From Plasmopara viticola (taxonomy: Eukaryota; Oomycota; Peronosporomycetes; Peronosporales; Peronosporaceae), in assembly GCA_001695595.3 (NCBI GenBank), contig MBPM02000060.1, positions 186,001 to 250,000 on the forward strand: 64,000 nucleotides of DNA, written 5' to 3'. The first letter of the stretch is position 1. Every line of letters begins with the position of its first letter. Shown here piece after piece: positions 21,124 to 33,700 of this stretch. The notes below the pieces were generated by a model. The model saw nothing but the letters and a program-made list of their open reading frames with translations, made no database searches and was not told the origin of the DNA. A program made the position numbers and the translations under genes.

Positions 21124-21300
21124 GATATTACGGAGACCACAGTGGATAGTATTGGCAAACAAGCCAAAAAAAATGGATCTAAGGCTTTGCTCTGCCTATC
21201 TGAAACGGATCTGTAGAAAATAGTACGTCAAGTATTTGCCAACAGAATTCTTGGTACATACCGCTTTAAGACTTATATACTACTCAAATATACTACATTT

Positions 21301-21390
21301 CTAACAGCTAGCTGTTGTGTTCAAAAATATTATATTCTTGGCAGCTAGCTTTTATATTCAAAAGTATTATATTTTTGGCAGCTAGCTGCT
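21301..21390 (+). repeat. 37-bp tandem repeat upstream of the CBP20 gene
   Basis: CAGCTAGCT recurs at 21305, 21342 and 21379, exactly 37 bases apart, each followed by a TTCAAAA-TATTATATT type stretch in the first two units. About 2.4 copies. It lies between the stop of the ubiquitin-like gene and the CBP20 promoter. Confidence 0.85.
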
Positions 21391-21450
21391 ATATATGATT
21401 GGAGCTCATCATAATTAGGAGTAAGAAAGTAGTAATCGTGAATTCTCTAT

Positions 21451-21470
21451 TATCATTCATCAATTTTCTC
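21451..21470 (+). promoter_or_regulatory. Inr+FPR core promoter of the CBP20 gene
   Basis: TATCATTCATCAATTTTCTC contains an initiator (TCATTC) directly followed by the flanking promoter region motif (CAATTTTCT, consensus CAWTTTNYY). This paired arrangement is the known oomycete core promoter. It ends 15 bases before the ATG at 21486, implying a very short 5' leader. Confidence 0.65.
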
Positions 21471-21485
21471 GTTATACAATAAACA

Positions 21486-22193
21486 ATGGCGGAACTATAT
21501 GTGGAGGTGGCGGACGAAGAGCGGCGGCTCGAGCGTGGGCCGTCGCAACGCCAGTATTGGGATCGGAAGACATTTTCTTCATTTGCTGAGCAGCAGCGCT
21601 CCATGGAGCGGTCCAGCACTTTATACGTGGGAAATCTATCTTTCTTCACGTCCGAGGCGCAGATTTACGAGCTGTTTAGCCGCGTTGGTCACGTCAAACG
21701 CGTGATCATGGGTCTTGACCGCTTTAAGAAAACACCATGTGGATTTTGCTTTGTCGAGTATAGCAAGCACGTTGAGGCGGAGGCATGTGCGCAATTTTTG
21801 AGCGAGACCAAGCTGGACAATCGTGTAGTCCGCTGTGAGATGGATGGTGGCTTCCGTGAAGGCCGCCAGTTTGGCCGCGGTCTATCGGGTGGCCAGGTAC
21901 GTGATGATAGACGCTCCAAGGACGATTACGATGCTGGACGAGGTGGCTACGGACGCGGAGACGACGCCACAGCCGACGACCATCACTTCCGTCGCTCAGC
22001 CCACGCAAAGAGACCTCGAGACGAAACCTTGGCGACAGACGGGCCGCCTATCAGTCGTCTACGACGCCCCGCTTCACTCGTGGATGAGAATGAGGAGGAG
22101 GAGAATCCGAGGTTTCGTCATCGGGAAAAAGACGCAGATGGAGGAGAGGACGATCTTGTGGAAGAACGGCCGACAGAGCAGCCTGAGATTTAA
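21486..22193 (+). CDS. NCBP2: nuclear cap-binding protein subunit 2 (CBP20)
   Basis: CBP20 binds the m7G cap of nascent RNA polymerase II transcripts together with CBP80 and takes part in splicing, export and decay. The 235-aa protein has an N-terminal segment with the conserved Tyr24 (QYWDRKTF) and one RRM with RNP2 LYVGNL (46-51; Tyr47 stacks on the cap in the family) and RNP1 GFCFVEY (86-92). The hallmark C-terminal [19 protein letters not shown] follows, then a [10 protein letters not shown] motif. These match CBP20 of animals and plants closely. A charged tail of about 70 residues rich in Arg, Asp and Glu extends beyond the usual ~156-aa length. An Inr/FPR promoter lies just upstream. 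No intron is apparent. Confidence 0.96.
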   Translation: MAELYVEVADEERRLERGPSQRQYWDRKTFSSFAEQQRSMERSSTLYVGNLSFFTSEAQIYELFSRVGHVKRVIMGLDRFKKTPCGFCFVEYSKHVEAEACAQFLSETKLDNRVVRCEMDGGFREGRQFGRGLSGGQVRDDRRSKDDYDAGRGGYGRGDDATADDHHFRRSAHAKRPRDETLATDGPPISRLRRPASLVDENEEEENPRFRHREKDADGGEDDLVEERPTEQPEI

Positions 22194-22331
22194 TTTCTAA
22201 ACATTTACCGTTTGCGAGAATTACATACATACCCGTACAGTGCTGGTTATAAGATAGGTCACACGCGACACAATATGCACTTACACTTTCTGGTTATTCA
22301 TGTCGTATTCACGCCAGCCTAGCCATCTAGG

Positions 22332-23491
22332 TTTTCGGAAAAGGTTGGGGTGACGCCCTCCTTCCAAGCGCGGGGGCTAAATGCTCGCGCGCTTCGGGCA
22401 GGTGCTCTCGGGCATCTACTGGTCTCTAACGAGTCTCACCCTCGACGCGACGGTCTCCAGCACCAGGCCAAACCCCCTTCCACGCCCTTAACCGCGCCAA
22501 CCGCATCCGGATTGGCTCTTTAATGTGAATTCTCTAGGTTCGAAGCGCAAGAAGCACGAAACACTTCCCGAAGATCTCCGGCGCTACCGCGTCGATATCC
22601 TTGGCCTCCGAGAAACCAAGATCTACGATTGAGGTGAGCACCGCATTGATGACTTCCTTTTAACTCTGAAAAAAAAAAAAAAACGAAGCCAAGACCGAAG
22701 TCACCGAAATCCGCCGCCACTGCAACCCGTCGGGCGCCACTCGACACGCCCGATTCCGAGAAGAAACCTGGCGCCACACTAAGAAGCTCGGAACACTCCT
22801 CGGCGATATTGAAGATCTATTCCGACGCAAGTCCCTGGCCACCCTCGCGCTCCACCGCCTCTGGTCCGTCTGGCTCCGCCCCACGCTCATCTCACCCAAG
22901 ACCCGCATTCGATTGTACAACACCTACGTTTTACCAATTCTGCTGTACAACTGCGCCACCTGGGCTCTTACCAAGTCAGAGCTCCACGGCCTCGAGAGTT
23001 TCCATCGATGCCAGCTTCGCTACGCTCTTGGCTATCGCTACCCCCGACACATTTCGAATGCAAGACTCTACGACCTCTGTGATGAGCGGCCGCTGAGACT
23101 ACGACTGACACAAGCTCGCTGGCGCCTGTTTGGCCATGTGCTTCGCCGCAATCCCGACATTCCAGCTAACCTCCAGATGCGCGCCTACTTTTTCTCCAAC
23201 GCAACAAAATGGCGCGGACGTCCCCGCACCACGCTCCCCTCAACACCCGACCACGACTTTGTTTCCTTTGGCTCCGGCTTTCGACTCCGGACAGCACAAG
23301 ACCTCGAAGTGCTTCGTACCCTTGCACAAGACCGAAAGAAATGGAAGACCCTCACGACCTCGGTGCTGGATGCACTGCCCGCCGAACGAGACCCGACGTA
23401 TGCGGACACCACTCTATGCCGTGGACTAGCCAGACTGAGCCTAGCACGTGCATAACTTGGCAACGCGATAGCGTAATACATTACATTACAT
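22332..23491 (+). mobile_element. Internally deleted non-LTR retrotransposon with target duplication
   Basis: TAGCCATCTAGG occurs at 22320-22331 and again at 23492-23503, giving a 12-bp target duplication. The element starts TTTTCGGAAAAGG. Its 5' part codes the start of an endonuclease (LFNVNSLGSKRKKHE, then RYRVDILGLRETKI near 22580). After an A-run at about 22667 it resumes at the C-terminal end of the RT. It ends in an ATTAC-type pentamer tail. The endonuclease remainder and the catalytic RT core are missing. Confidence 0.87.
22687..23455 (+). pseudogene. C-terminal RT fragment of a non-LTR element
   Basis: The open frame runs about 255 codons with no ATG at its start. It contains RLYNTYVLPILLYNCATW, ESFHRCQLRYALGYRYP and RWRLFGHVLRRNPDIP, the 'thumb' and C-terminal segments that follow the RT core in endonuclease-bearing non-LTR elements. 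It ends with a conserved RDPTYADTTLCRGLARL block that is also found, shortened, in the relatives at 29.4 and 61.6 kb. The frame is still open although the catalytic part is absent, so decay is recent. Confidence 0.8.
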
Positions 23492-23503
23492 TAGCCATCT
23501 AGG

Positions 23504-26500
23504 CTTCATGTATTACATATTATAACACGCTTTCAATCTGATAAGCAAATCGATTGATATCAATACTGGTTCTGTGATATTTCGTACATGTAGAGAAATT
23601 TTGAATAAAAGTGCTATAACATTATAGAGTCGACTTTTATTGATTAGGGTTGAAAACAGAATCCGCTTGCTGGAAATGTGTATGCTTCCTTAAGGTAAAG
23701 ACACTTGCAGATAATTTTATTCGAAACGCTTGTCGGCTTTTACAGGCCTGAAAAAACAGCTTTTCTTGCGGCCTTTTCTATCCGCAAGAACTAGAAACAA
23801 TGCTTTATTTGAGAATCATGTGCTAGAACTCAAGCATTAGTTCGTATGTCGAGTTGTCTTGTATTGTTAAAGCTTTTGCGCCCTAGTAATGAGGGTCGTC
23901 AACTCTTTACTTATCATGCATACATTTATGGAATTTCAACCAGACAAGAACGCGTGAGCGCTGGAGGAGCTCGAAGTCTGTTGAAGGAAATTTATTCTGT
24001 ATGTGTTCTCAGAGAACAAAGCACCTCGGTATAGTGGCTTTACGAGTAAGTGTCCAGTTCTTTGCTCGGCTCCCTCGGTAAGACAGAGCGGAAGTCACGC
24101 GCACCTAACCATCCGTAATCAAGGGCACCTTAATGATCATCTCTATCTCATTTTCTGTAAGAGAAGGGCTTTCAAAAGTGAAGAGCTTAAGCCTCACAGG
24201 ATACCCTAAAACGTCAAAAGTGAAGAGCTTAAGCCTCACAGAATACCCGTACATAGGCGCTACTGTCGAAACCTTCTCAACCAATGCTACCTGAGCCTTA
24301 AAGCAAAAACGTTTAGCACAAGAGCTAAGACGCCTTCAGCTGCTTGATTGTAGGGAGTGCTGCACATGCAGCCGCCTTATCAGGCCTACAAAAGCCAAAA
24401 GGTCGTCTGAAAGATGCCAATGCTCCTCCGAAAGATGACGGAAAGGCAATTCTATCCATCCCTAAACTTTGCTAAAAGTCAGGAAATTAATCTCTTTGCG
24501 TGGGCGTGCGGTTGCTTACAAGTGATACAAGGAATGACAGGGTAGCTCGACCTTTTCGTTAAAGTGACGCGCAGGAATCTGTAAGTTTTTTCGAAGAATG
24601 ACGTTTTATTTTACCTGGTCCTCAAAGAATCAACGTAAGAAAAGTACTGCAGTTAAAGGACTTTTTAAAAGTCACTACAGATTGGTCTGAAGTTTAATTC
24701 ATCATACGACTATCTCTAAGTTCTGCGACTTAGGCTAAGACTATATCCAGTTCAAAAAATTAAAAGCATCAATTGTCAAACCGATATGAAGACAAAGAGA
24801 ATGCCTGTCGTACAAGATAAAAAACGTCGCAAAAGTCGGCACCAGGAGCCACCAATTTCGTGAGATTCCTTCAAACATGAAGTCAACGTTTTTATGAAAA
24901 ATGCTTGGCATAAAATGGGTCAGTGGTTACCAAAGCAATCGACCTCCACTGACAAATAGCACACTACTAGTTAGAGCCTTACAAGAGTCCTGGCAAGAGA
25001 CTTTTTACAGTGCTATCAGCTTTGCCGGCCATAAGATTTGATATCAATGACCTTTTCCATTTGCAATCGGCTACAACTTCATTGACGCAAATCGTTTCGC
25101 CACCCAAACATGCATACCATGTACGGTCAAGCTTTCTTGCAATCAACAAAGAATTAAATGCACATTGTGCAGGAGTTACGATCATTGCCGGTTGGGAATG
25201 CCAACAAGCTTCTCTCTCAAAAGAGGTAAAATTATGAACCGATAACGATGGTCCGGGCACACCCCGTCTGATTTAAAACAACAAATAAATAGTAATAATA
25301 AGCAAGCTTGACTCTAAGCAGCACTGAAGGGGAAGGATTGTAGAGCCAAAGCTCATCAGGAGGTTTGATCCCTACGAATTTTAGAATAGCGCGTGATGAG
25401 TAGACAGATCTTCGAGCTGCAGGACGTAGTGCAGGCATCTGATGACGACTCTTCTGTAATAAAACCCACCGACTCCTCCCCCTGAGCCAAACGTTCCAAC
25501 GTTTAGGATGCAACTCTAGTCGTATGGAACTATGGGAGGAAGCGGCAACACCCAGTAGGCGCATGACAGTCTGCTGGGAAAAAGGTAAGCTCTGTCAAGC
25601 TTCAAAGAGATATGCAAGGTCGACAGGACTGAGCTTTGAAGAGATCCGTCTCATATAATACGGATTATGTATGCAAGTCTAGCCTTCTAGTGGTAAAACC
25701 ACATCCAAGAATTTCAATATACCGTGCCTTGTCCGGATTGTTGGGCAATTGTGTTCGATGCTTTGCTATTAAAATAGAACAATTCAATGCAAAGATTTTA
25801 CGACTTAAATGCGACACAATCACTGTTTCCTTAGCGATAGGAGCAATAACCGCTGTATCCAGGATTGAGATGGATATGGATGCGGACTTTCTTGACTTCG
25901 GGAGCTTCAAACGCTTTTCAGCCTTCGTACGCGATATATGTTTTAACGCATAGGTATGGTGCGGCTGAAGTTTACAAATCTTGAGATCAAAGCCCTTGAG
26001 TATCATCCGCTTTGCTCACAGTGAAGCTTTCGGGTAGTCATTAACCATCTTTGCTAGGGAGAAGAGCCGCTATTGTGCGGATTTTAGACCGAGTGGCTGA
26101 GATTGTTGGACAAAGAAATGTCAGAGATTACCATTAATGGTGTCGTTAACAAATACCTGGTGCGTGGAGTGGCTCAAGAATGACCGAGCGATGCTAAATG
26201 GGTAGCATTCGTGATCTAATGATGGTATGGCTGATAATAAGCATACTACGAGGCCGTACCACTGTGCGAGGAGTGGCACACTATTCACTGAGCGGTGTTC
26301 GCAAAGCATAGCACTCGATAAATGTAACGGGTGACATAACAAGTGCATCTCGTAACACTGTACTCATTGAATACCATAGGTGACATGACTGGCTTTATGC
26401 CATGTCAGCTTGGGCGATACCTAATTGAACTTCGAGTGGCACGTTATCTACTAAGCTTTGCTCGTCAAAGACAGCTCACGCTGTACATCGCGAGTTGTGT

Positions 26501-29217
26501 GGATGGATTTCAGCGAGGTGAGACCCTAAAGATACACTTGAGCAACTGACCAGCGCTCGTCGTCGGCAGTGTTTGCTGTACAGCTGGCATGACATAGTTT
26601 ACCAAGCATCGAAGTATAAGTGTAGTTGCTCCTCTGATACGGGTGGAGCGGTGCATTTCACTGACCGTGGGCTTTAACGACCAGAGGTATCTGCTGGACG
26701 TCGATGTCGATGCGTCAATGCACAATGGTGTCCACACAAATTTATCGCGAAGAGTAACAGCAAATCTATCGATCTTGTTTGGAAGAAGACGGCAATGTAT
26801 GGTCCTCTTTGAGCAGTGCAGAGCGTTTCATCGTGGTCGAAAATTTTCTAACTTTAACCTGTCAGCAAACGACAGTAGTGCTTGATTACATAGTCTTATA
26901 ATGATCGATATTATTGCGGGCAAAACAAGATTAGTTTCAATCAGTGGCTGCTCTGCTCGAGCCAGATGAGATGTCGATATCAGAATTTTGAGATGCATGT
27001 CAAATTAACCACATAGCCAGAGTAGTAAACATTCGACCTCAATTAATGATCAATTCTCCTTTATTACTAGATAAAGTGATCTTGGAAAATAATAAAAAGG
27101 CACTTACTGCACAAAGTATATTTCTGGTTCTTATGGGTCCGTTGAATCTGCTTTATTCTCTAGAAATCGTTTACAGCGTAGAACGGCACGTCAGTTTATA
27201 CACTGTATTTTTGTATTTATTGAAGTAGTTGGGTAAAGGAGTATTAGAATGTGTTTTTACGAGACCCGTCGTAGCGTTGCCATCAAATTGAGGTGCACTT
27301 CATGAAATTGACTTGGCTACATGGATTAGATAGTGCGTGACACGACAGTGGCCTATCTAGAAAAATAAGTGTGACGTTATCGATGCTTTTCTGTTTAAGG
27401 TACGAGGCGAAACGAGGAAAGGGAGTAAGACCTTTCAATACACGCCGAATAAAGTCGAATAACAAGTAGAGTATCGTACACGCCTATGCCAAGCTTAATG
27501 CTACCATTATTTCGGCAAATTGTCTAGTTTCTGGAAAGTATGTTGTGTAAGTCATTATGACAAGATGGACAATGTACGAACTCGGATGGTCGACGCAAAA
27601 CAACAAATGAACCTGCATTATTATTTGCTGATGACACAATTGTTCAGTCCCATGCACGCGAAGACGAAAACAAAAAATCACGTCAATCACTTGTAAGCAG
27701 TGCTCGTATGCTGCATGCGCACTAATAAGCGTTGCACAAATGTAGATAAGTGCATCTTCGGCGCATAAAATCATTTCTTTTTAAGCTCTTTGTTTGTAAG
27801 TAATGGCCCGGGCATTCCACTTAGGTCAAGGCATTAATAATTCCCATGAGCTTCACATGCTGTATCCTTTCTTGCGCAAATGCGCAATTTCGACCATGAG
27901 CCGATACACATACGCCATCTCGAACATTAAAGCGGAGATGTCTGGATCGTTGATACGCGAATGGGCTTACACTTTTACTCAAAAACCTATGAAGGAGTAT
28001 TTCTAAAATCAGTATACTTATTGGTCCGCGCCTCAGCTGAGGTATTGCACGTGAGTGCCCGTTTGCGTGATCTCCACCGAGCTTTGAAGTGGCCAGAGCT
28101 GCTATCTTCCAATCTATCTGCGTCAATGTGGACACCCCCGTCATTGTAGCCTATCCGACCAAGGGAAGAATGTTTCTCTTAACTTCCCTTCATGAACTGA
28201 GTCAAATGAGCTTACATCTCTATCCTCTCTAAGGATCGATCTTAAAGAATCGTAAGTCGATTGACTACAAGTGCTACCAGGTGCAATGGAGCTGCCATAA
28301 TTATTTGCTATGCAAAATGGTGAGTATAGGTATTCGACTTCGTGTAGACTTATTACAAGTACGACTCGCCATATATAATTTGCATTGGACTTCATAAATT
28401 GGTTTCAGACCATCCAAATTTAGGTGATAGTATAAGTGCTTACATCCTCTATATTTAAAAGCGTACAACATTTATTGATTTCAGTTCTTATATAGCCGAG
28501 TGGAAATGTGTGTGACCTGGCCCTACTTTGTAAGCCTACGCGGGTATACCGTCTATCTGAACCCTCTAAAAGTTTCCGAGATGAAACGTACAGCCTCCCC
28601 TCTGTCGAATGCACAGTTGCAATGGTGAGAAAGATAAGCTTGACCTTGTTTGCCCTTGAATACGAAGCGTACATGCTCTTAGGCTCGGGCAGCACAGACT
28701 CAGGTAGCCGGTATTTCGAAGGACTGTTGAAATATAAAGAATTGAATCTGGTGCATAAAAATAATTTAGGTCGTACCACAAAACCCCTCGTAACAGTCGT
28801 ATGACCACGCGAATAGATTGGCTGCTTGAGCTCTTGCAAATGCTTTCAAATTGTTAGTACCATCTTCTCGCATCTGTCGAGCGGGCTCTTCGCACTGCTT
28901 GCACGACTGCTAGGTTTTGTGAGCATGATAAGTTGGAGTTCTTCATGCTGCTAAGCAGCTTGAACGCGTCATGCGTTTCAGCTTTACAAATAGAAGTTAA
29001 GATCTTGACCTAAAAGTGGTAGAAACATTACGTACAATACTCGCGCGCTGATTACATTTCTCATCAAAATCAAATGTTTTCGCGCGTGACTTGCATTTGT
29101 GTGAGGAGCATAATATCAAAAGAGCAGAGTGTGCACTGCATAATGCCCCGTGTTTGATAAAAGTAAGCATTATTAGAAGTGAGGGAGGTAATAACATAAT
29201 TTGAGATATTGGCACAC
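23504..29217. other. Intergenic stretch without a supportable gene
   Basis: Only short frames up to about 139 aa without known domains. A direct repeat of 35 bases (starting TCAAAAGTGAAGAGC) lies at 24172-24206 and 24214-24248. Composition and short scattered frames suggest decayed transposon DNA, but no family could be named. Confidence 0.5.
24172..24248 (+). repeat. 35-bp direct repeat, two copies with period 42
   Basis: Both copies carry AAGAGCTTAAGCCTCACAG and differ at one base near the end. They are separated by a 7-base spacer. Confidence 0.85.
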
Positions 29218-29225
29218 GCTGACTT

Positions 29226-29538
29226 GGGGCGACGCCCTCCTTCCAAGCGCGGGGGCTAAATGCTCGCGCGCTTCGGGCAGGTGCTCTCGGGCATCTGCAG
29301 GTCTCTAACTAGTCTCACCCTCGACACGACGGTCTCCAGCACTAGGGCGCCACCTGGGTTCTTACCAAGTCAGAGCTAAACAAAATAATGGAAGACCCTC
29401 ACGACCTCGGTGCTGGCTGCACAGCCCGCCGAACGAGACCCGACGTATGCGGACACCACTCTATGCCGTGGACTAGCCAGACTGAGCCTAGCACGTGCAT
29501 AACTTGGCAACGCGATCACGTAATACAATACAATACCT
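29226..29538 (+). mobile_element. Short non-autonomous relative of the 22.3-kb element (copy 2)
   Basis: The 313-bp element is flanked by GCTGACTT on both sides (about 29218-29225 and 29539-29546). It joins the 5' end of the 22.3-kb element to two later pieces by two internal deletions. Its tail is AATAC repeats. The two junctions are the same as in the 61.4-kb copy. Confidence 0.87.
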
Positions 29539-29546
29539 GCTGACTT

Positions 29547-30650
29547 ACTGTATAGCATGACGCCTCAATTTCAAGTCAAATGTCGTTTGACGAATTCTAA
29601 TGTGCAGTTTATATACGAGGTTCAAATATCGTTCTGCTTTGTTGCTAAATTCACTCTCAAGGATTTGGTGTCTCGCACATAATATAATCGAGCATTGGAT
29701 AGCGAAAAAGCATTGGTCACGCCAGAGATATTACTAATCACTCAAAGCGTGCAATCTCCTTGGCAAACCACATTCATATGGTAAAAAGTCGGCCTACGCA
29801 ATTGGTATGTCCCTCTTTTACCAAATGCCTTTCTGTGATTATGCAGAAAAATAGTATTTTCTCACTATACTCACGCCTCGTTTTCACGAGCTGTGATCAT
29901 GCGACACGTCGTTGCTCGTAGAATCTATCTGAAACTATTTTGACAAGCGTCAGCATGATGAGACTACCCTTACAAAGTACAGTAAAAAGGTAATAATAAG
30001 CCTTTGTATGTATTTATGTATTCTTTTCTGAAACGTAATCTTATAAAATGCAAAACTACACTGTAGAAAGTGATGAGGATGCCAAATCAATGCTATTGCT
30101 AGCATTGTATTAGAGATGAGGTCAATTACTATCGCTTTGGCCGCAATGCTGCGTTTGTGGCCGACGCGGCGTTTGATTTAAGAAGATAAATACAGACGGG
30201 ACTTTTTCGGCCAATACTGCTCGTTTGACAATAACATGGAAATCCAGGAGGCCAAAAAGCAGAGCATTGATCGCTTACGCAAAAATGCACTTTTATGCCC
30301 GGAACCGTCTGTTCAAGGTATAAAAATGCACCAGGGTTACATCAACCTGATTACACGACAAGTGTATCATTGTTGGGTTGTTCATCATGCAGGAGTGAGG
30401 TAGAGCAAGCGTGTGCAGCGCTGCGCGAGTAGCATGTGGGAAGGCCTCGCAAAGCGGCGCCACGTCATCGTGGCCGCATGTCGACCTCACGCCAAGAAGT
30501 ACAAAGCTCAAGTATAAACCTTGCTGCTCAAAAACATAGGAAAGAGATGACGCCCATCCCGTCCTTTTTCAAAACCCTCAAGATAAGTAAAAGTGATGGT
30601 GGATGTTATCGTAAACATGAGCACTCCTTGCGTAATATTTAGCCATAAAC
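29547..30650. other. Intergenic stretch upstream of the ABC transporter
   Basis: No gene supported. Short frames only. The last 100 bases hold the transporter promoter. Confidence 0.55.
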
Positions 30651-30668
30651 ACTCTGACACACGTCAAT

Positions 30669-30688
30669 GCTTCATTTTTGAATTTCTC
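30669..30688 (+). promoter_or_regulatory. Inr+FPR-like core promoter of the ABC transporter
   Basis: GCTTCATTTTTGAATTTCTC resembles the oomycete composite GCTCATTYYNCAWTTT with one base inserted and C to G at the FPR start. It lies about 40 bases before ATG 30727. Confidence 0.45.
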
Positions 30689-30726
30689 AAACAACACACC
30701 AAGCCCATATCTCTCTACTTGTTTCA

Positions 30727-33700
30727 ATGGGAAGGCATCCCGATGCTCCCGCTGCGACGGCCCAAGATGCCTCAGACAACAATCCCCCCTGTGTCAGTGA
30801 TGTCATAAGCGAAATGAAGACGCCCGTTGCAACGTACCGTCTTCCACGCTTTGGGTCTCGTCGCTTTAGCTCCGCGAGCTCGGTAGGAGAGTACGACCGA
30901 CTCCCACGCACGAAAAGCATGTTTCCCGAACCACAGCAATTGACAAAAGATGATTTGACGAGTGCCGATGCTTTGATGGCCGGTGGTGTCTTTACCATGA
31001 ACGCGACGCTCTCGTCCGTCATTGAAAACGCCTTGGGCCAACCGATTCCGGGCCTCGAAGTTCGGTTTCGAAATCTGGAATTGTCGGCTGAAGTGCCAAT
31101 GATCAAAGGGGGCAGTCTCGAGGTGCCAACGCTTTTCAACGAAGTGCAACAAGGTCTCGGCAATCTGTGCTGCAAATCCAACAAAGCGACCGTGGAAAAG
31201 AAGATTTTACGGGGCATTAGTGGAGCATTCCTCCCCGGACGCATCACTTTGATCTTGGGTCAACCAAGTTCTGGCAAATCCTCGCTCATGAAAATTTTGG
31301 CCAACCGATTTCCAATGGATAAGAACATCACGTTGACTGGTGACGTCGATTACAGTGGCAAGGACCGAAACTCGCTCCTGAAGGAACTTCCACGCTATGT
31401 CGCGTACACGAACCAGGTCGACGACCATTATCCTCGCTTGACAGTCAAAGAGACGTTTGAATTTGCCCACCGATGCTGTGCTGGCACGGGCGTGGAACCG
31501 TGGGGCCTCGAAGCGCTGAAAAACTGTACACCAGAGCAACACGACCTTGCTGTCGACGTGTTAAATGCCCACCACAAGTTTGCCCCCGACGTGACGATCA
31601 AGAAGCTCGGCCTTGACAATTGCAAAGACACGGTGGTCGGCAACGCAATGCTTCGTGGTGTCTCTGGTGGCGAGCGCAAGCGCGTGACAACGGGTGAAAT
31701 GCTGTTTGGCTTGAAACGTCTCTTGTTGCTCGATGAGATTAGTACGGGGCTCGATAGTGCCGCAACGTACGACATTTGCAAGTCCATGAAGAGTGTGGCG
31801 CGCAATTTCAACGCGACCATTGTCATTTCCCTCTTGCAACCGTCGCCCGAAGTGTTTGAGCTCTTTGACGACGTTTTGCTCATGAACAAAGGCACCATCA
31901 TGTTCCACGGGAAGATCACCGACGCCGTCCCGTATTTCGAAAACATGGGCTTTCACTGTCCACCCCGGAAAGACGTGGCGGATTTCTTGCTCGATCTTGG
32001 TACCGACAAGCAAGACATTTACGCCGTGGGAGGAAGTGTTCCGTACCAGTCAGAGGAATTTGCCGCTCGCTTTCAGCAGTCGAGTATTTACCAAAAGACG
32101 CTGAAATTACTCGATGTCCCCGTGGAAGATTCCACGATCTTTTCCGACTTTACACCCTTCCGTCAAACATTTGTAGAAGACTTGGTGACCCTCTTGCGCC
32201 GTGAAACGACCCTGACTTTGCGCGACACGACATATATTATGGGTCGTGTCTTTATGGTGGTGGTCATGGGATTACTCTACGGCTCGACTTTTTGGCAAAT
32301 GGACGATTCCAATAGTCAATTGGTCCTCGGTCTCCTCTTCTCCATCGTCATGTTTTTGTCCTTGAGTCAAGCATCCCAAGTCTCGACGTACATGGACGCC
32401 CGTTCAATCTTTTACAAACAACGTGGGGCGAATTTTTTCCGTTCGAGCGCTTACGTGCTGTCGGCGTCACTTTCCCAGATTCCCATGAGTATCCTCGAGA
32501 CGGTAGCGTTTGGAGCCATCACGTACTGGTTTGGTGGCTACGTGGACGACGTGGGTCGGTTTCTCATCTTCCTGATCACCTTGTTCTTGTGTCAAATGTG
32601 GTTTACGAGTTTCTTCTTCTTCTTGTCTGCCGCATCACCAAACTTGACGATTGCCCAGCCCATGATGATGGTCGCCGTGCTCTTTTTCATGCTCTTTGGT
32701 GGTTTCTTGATCACGCGGGGGGATATGCCGGACTACCTCATCTGGATCTACTGGCTAGATCCGCTGGCATGGTGCATCCGTTCGCTCAGTATCAACCAGT
32801 ACTTGGATTCCAAGTTCGATGTCTGTGTGTACAAGGGCGTGGACTACTGTGCCGAATACAATGTCACGTTTGGCGAGTACAGCCTCAGTGTCTTTGACTT
32901 GCAAACGGGCTCTGCGTGGATCTGGTACGGCTGGATCTACTTCATTGCAGGCTACTTTGTACTCGTTTTCAGTGCCTACTTCATCCTAGAGTACAAGCGC
33001 TATGAAAGTCCCGAGAACGTCGCGGTTGTTGCACCCCAACAAGACGAAAGCGATGGCACGGCGTACAATCAAATGCCCGAGACGCCAAAAGAGCACGAAA
33101 GTTGTTATCGAATTCACAATGCCAATGACTCGGCGGGTGGCAATCCTACTATCAGCATTCCAGTGCTGCCGACGGGCCGCGGCGTTTCCATGCCCATTAC
33201 GCTGGCGTTCCACGATCTCTGGTACTCTGTTCCGCTTCCCGGCAGCACCAGCGATGAACAGATTGACCTGTTGAAAGGAGTTTCTGGCTTCGCTTTGCCC
33301 GGTACGATGACGGCACTCATGGGCTCCTCTGGTGCTGGAAAAACGACGCTCATGGACGTCATTGCCGGTCGTAAAACCGGCGGAAAGATTCAAGGAACGA
33401 TCCTACTCAACGGGTACCCGGCAAACGACCTTGCTATCCGTCGATGCACAGGGTACTGTGAACAAATGGACATTCATTCCGACTCGGCGACGGTGCGAGA
33501 AGCCCTCATCTTTTCGGCCATGTTGCGCCAGGATGCCAACATTTCGACTGCCCGAAAGATGGAGTCGGTGAATGAATGCATTGAGCTATTGGAGCTTGGT
33601 CCGATCGCCGACAAGATCATCCGCGGATCCTCCACGGAACAGATGAAGCGCGTGACGATTGGTGTCGAATTGGCGGCTCAGCCAAGTATTATCTTTATGG

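Noticed and set aside
22667..22682. Poly-A run as the 3' end of a separate retroelement
   Set aside because: The target duplications at 22320 and 23492 enclose both sides, so the run is internal to one insertion.
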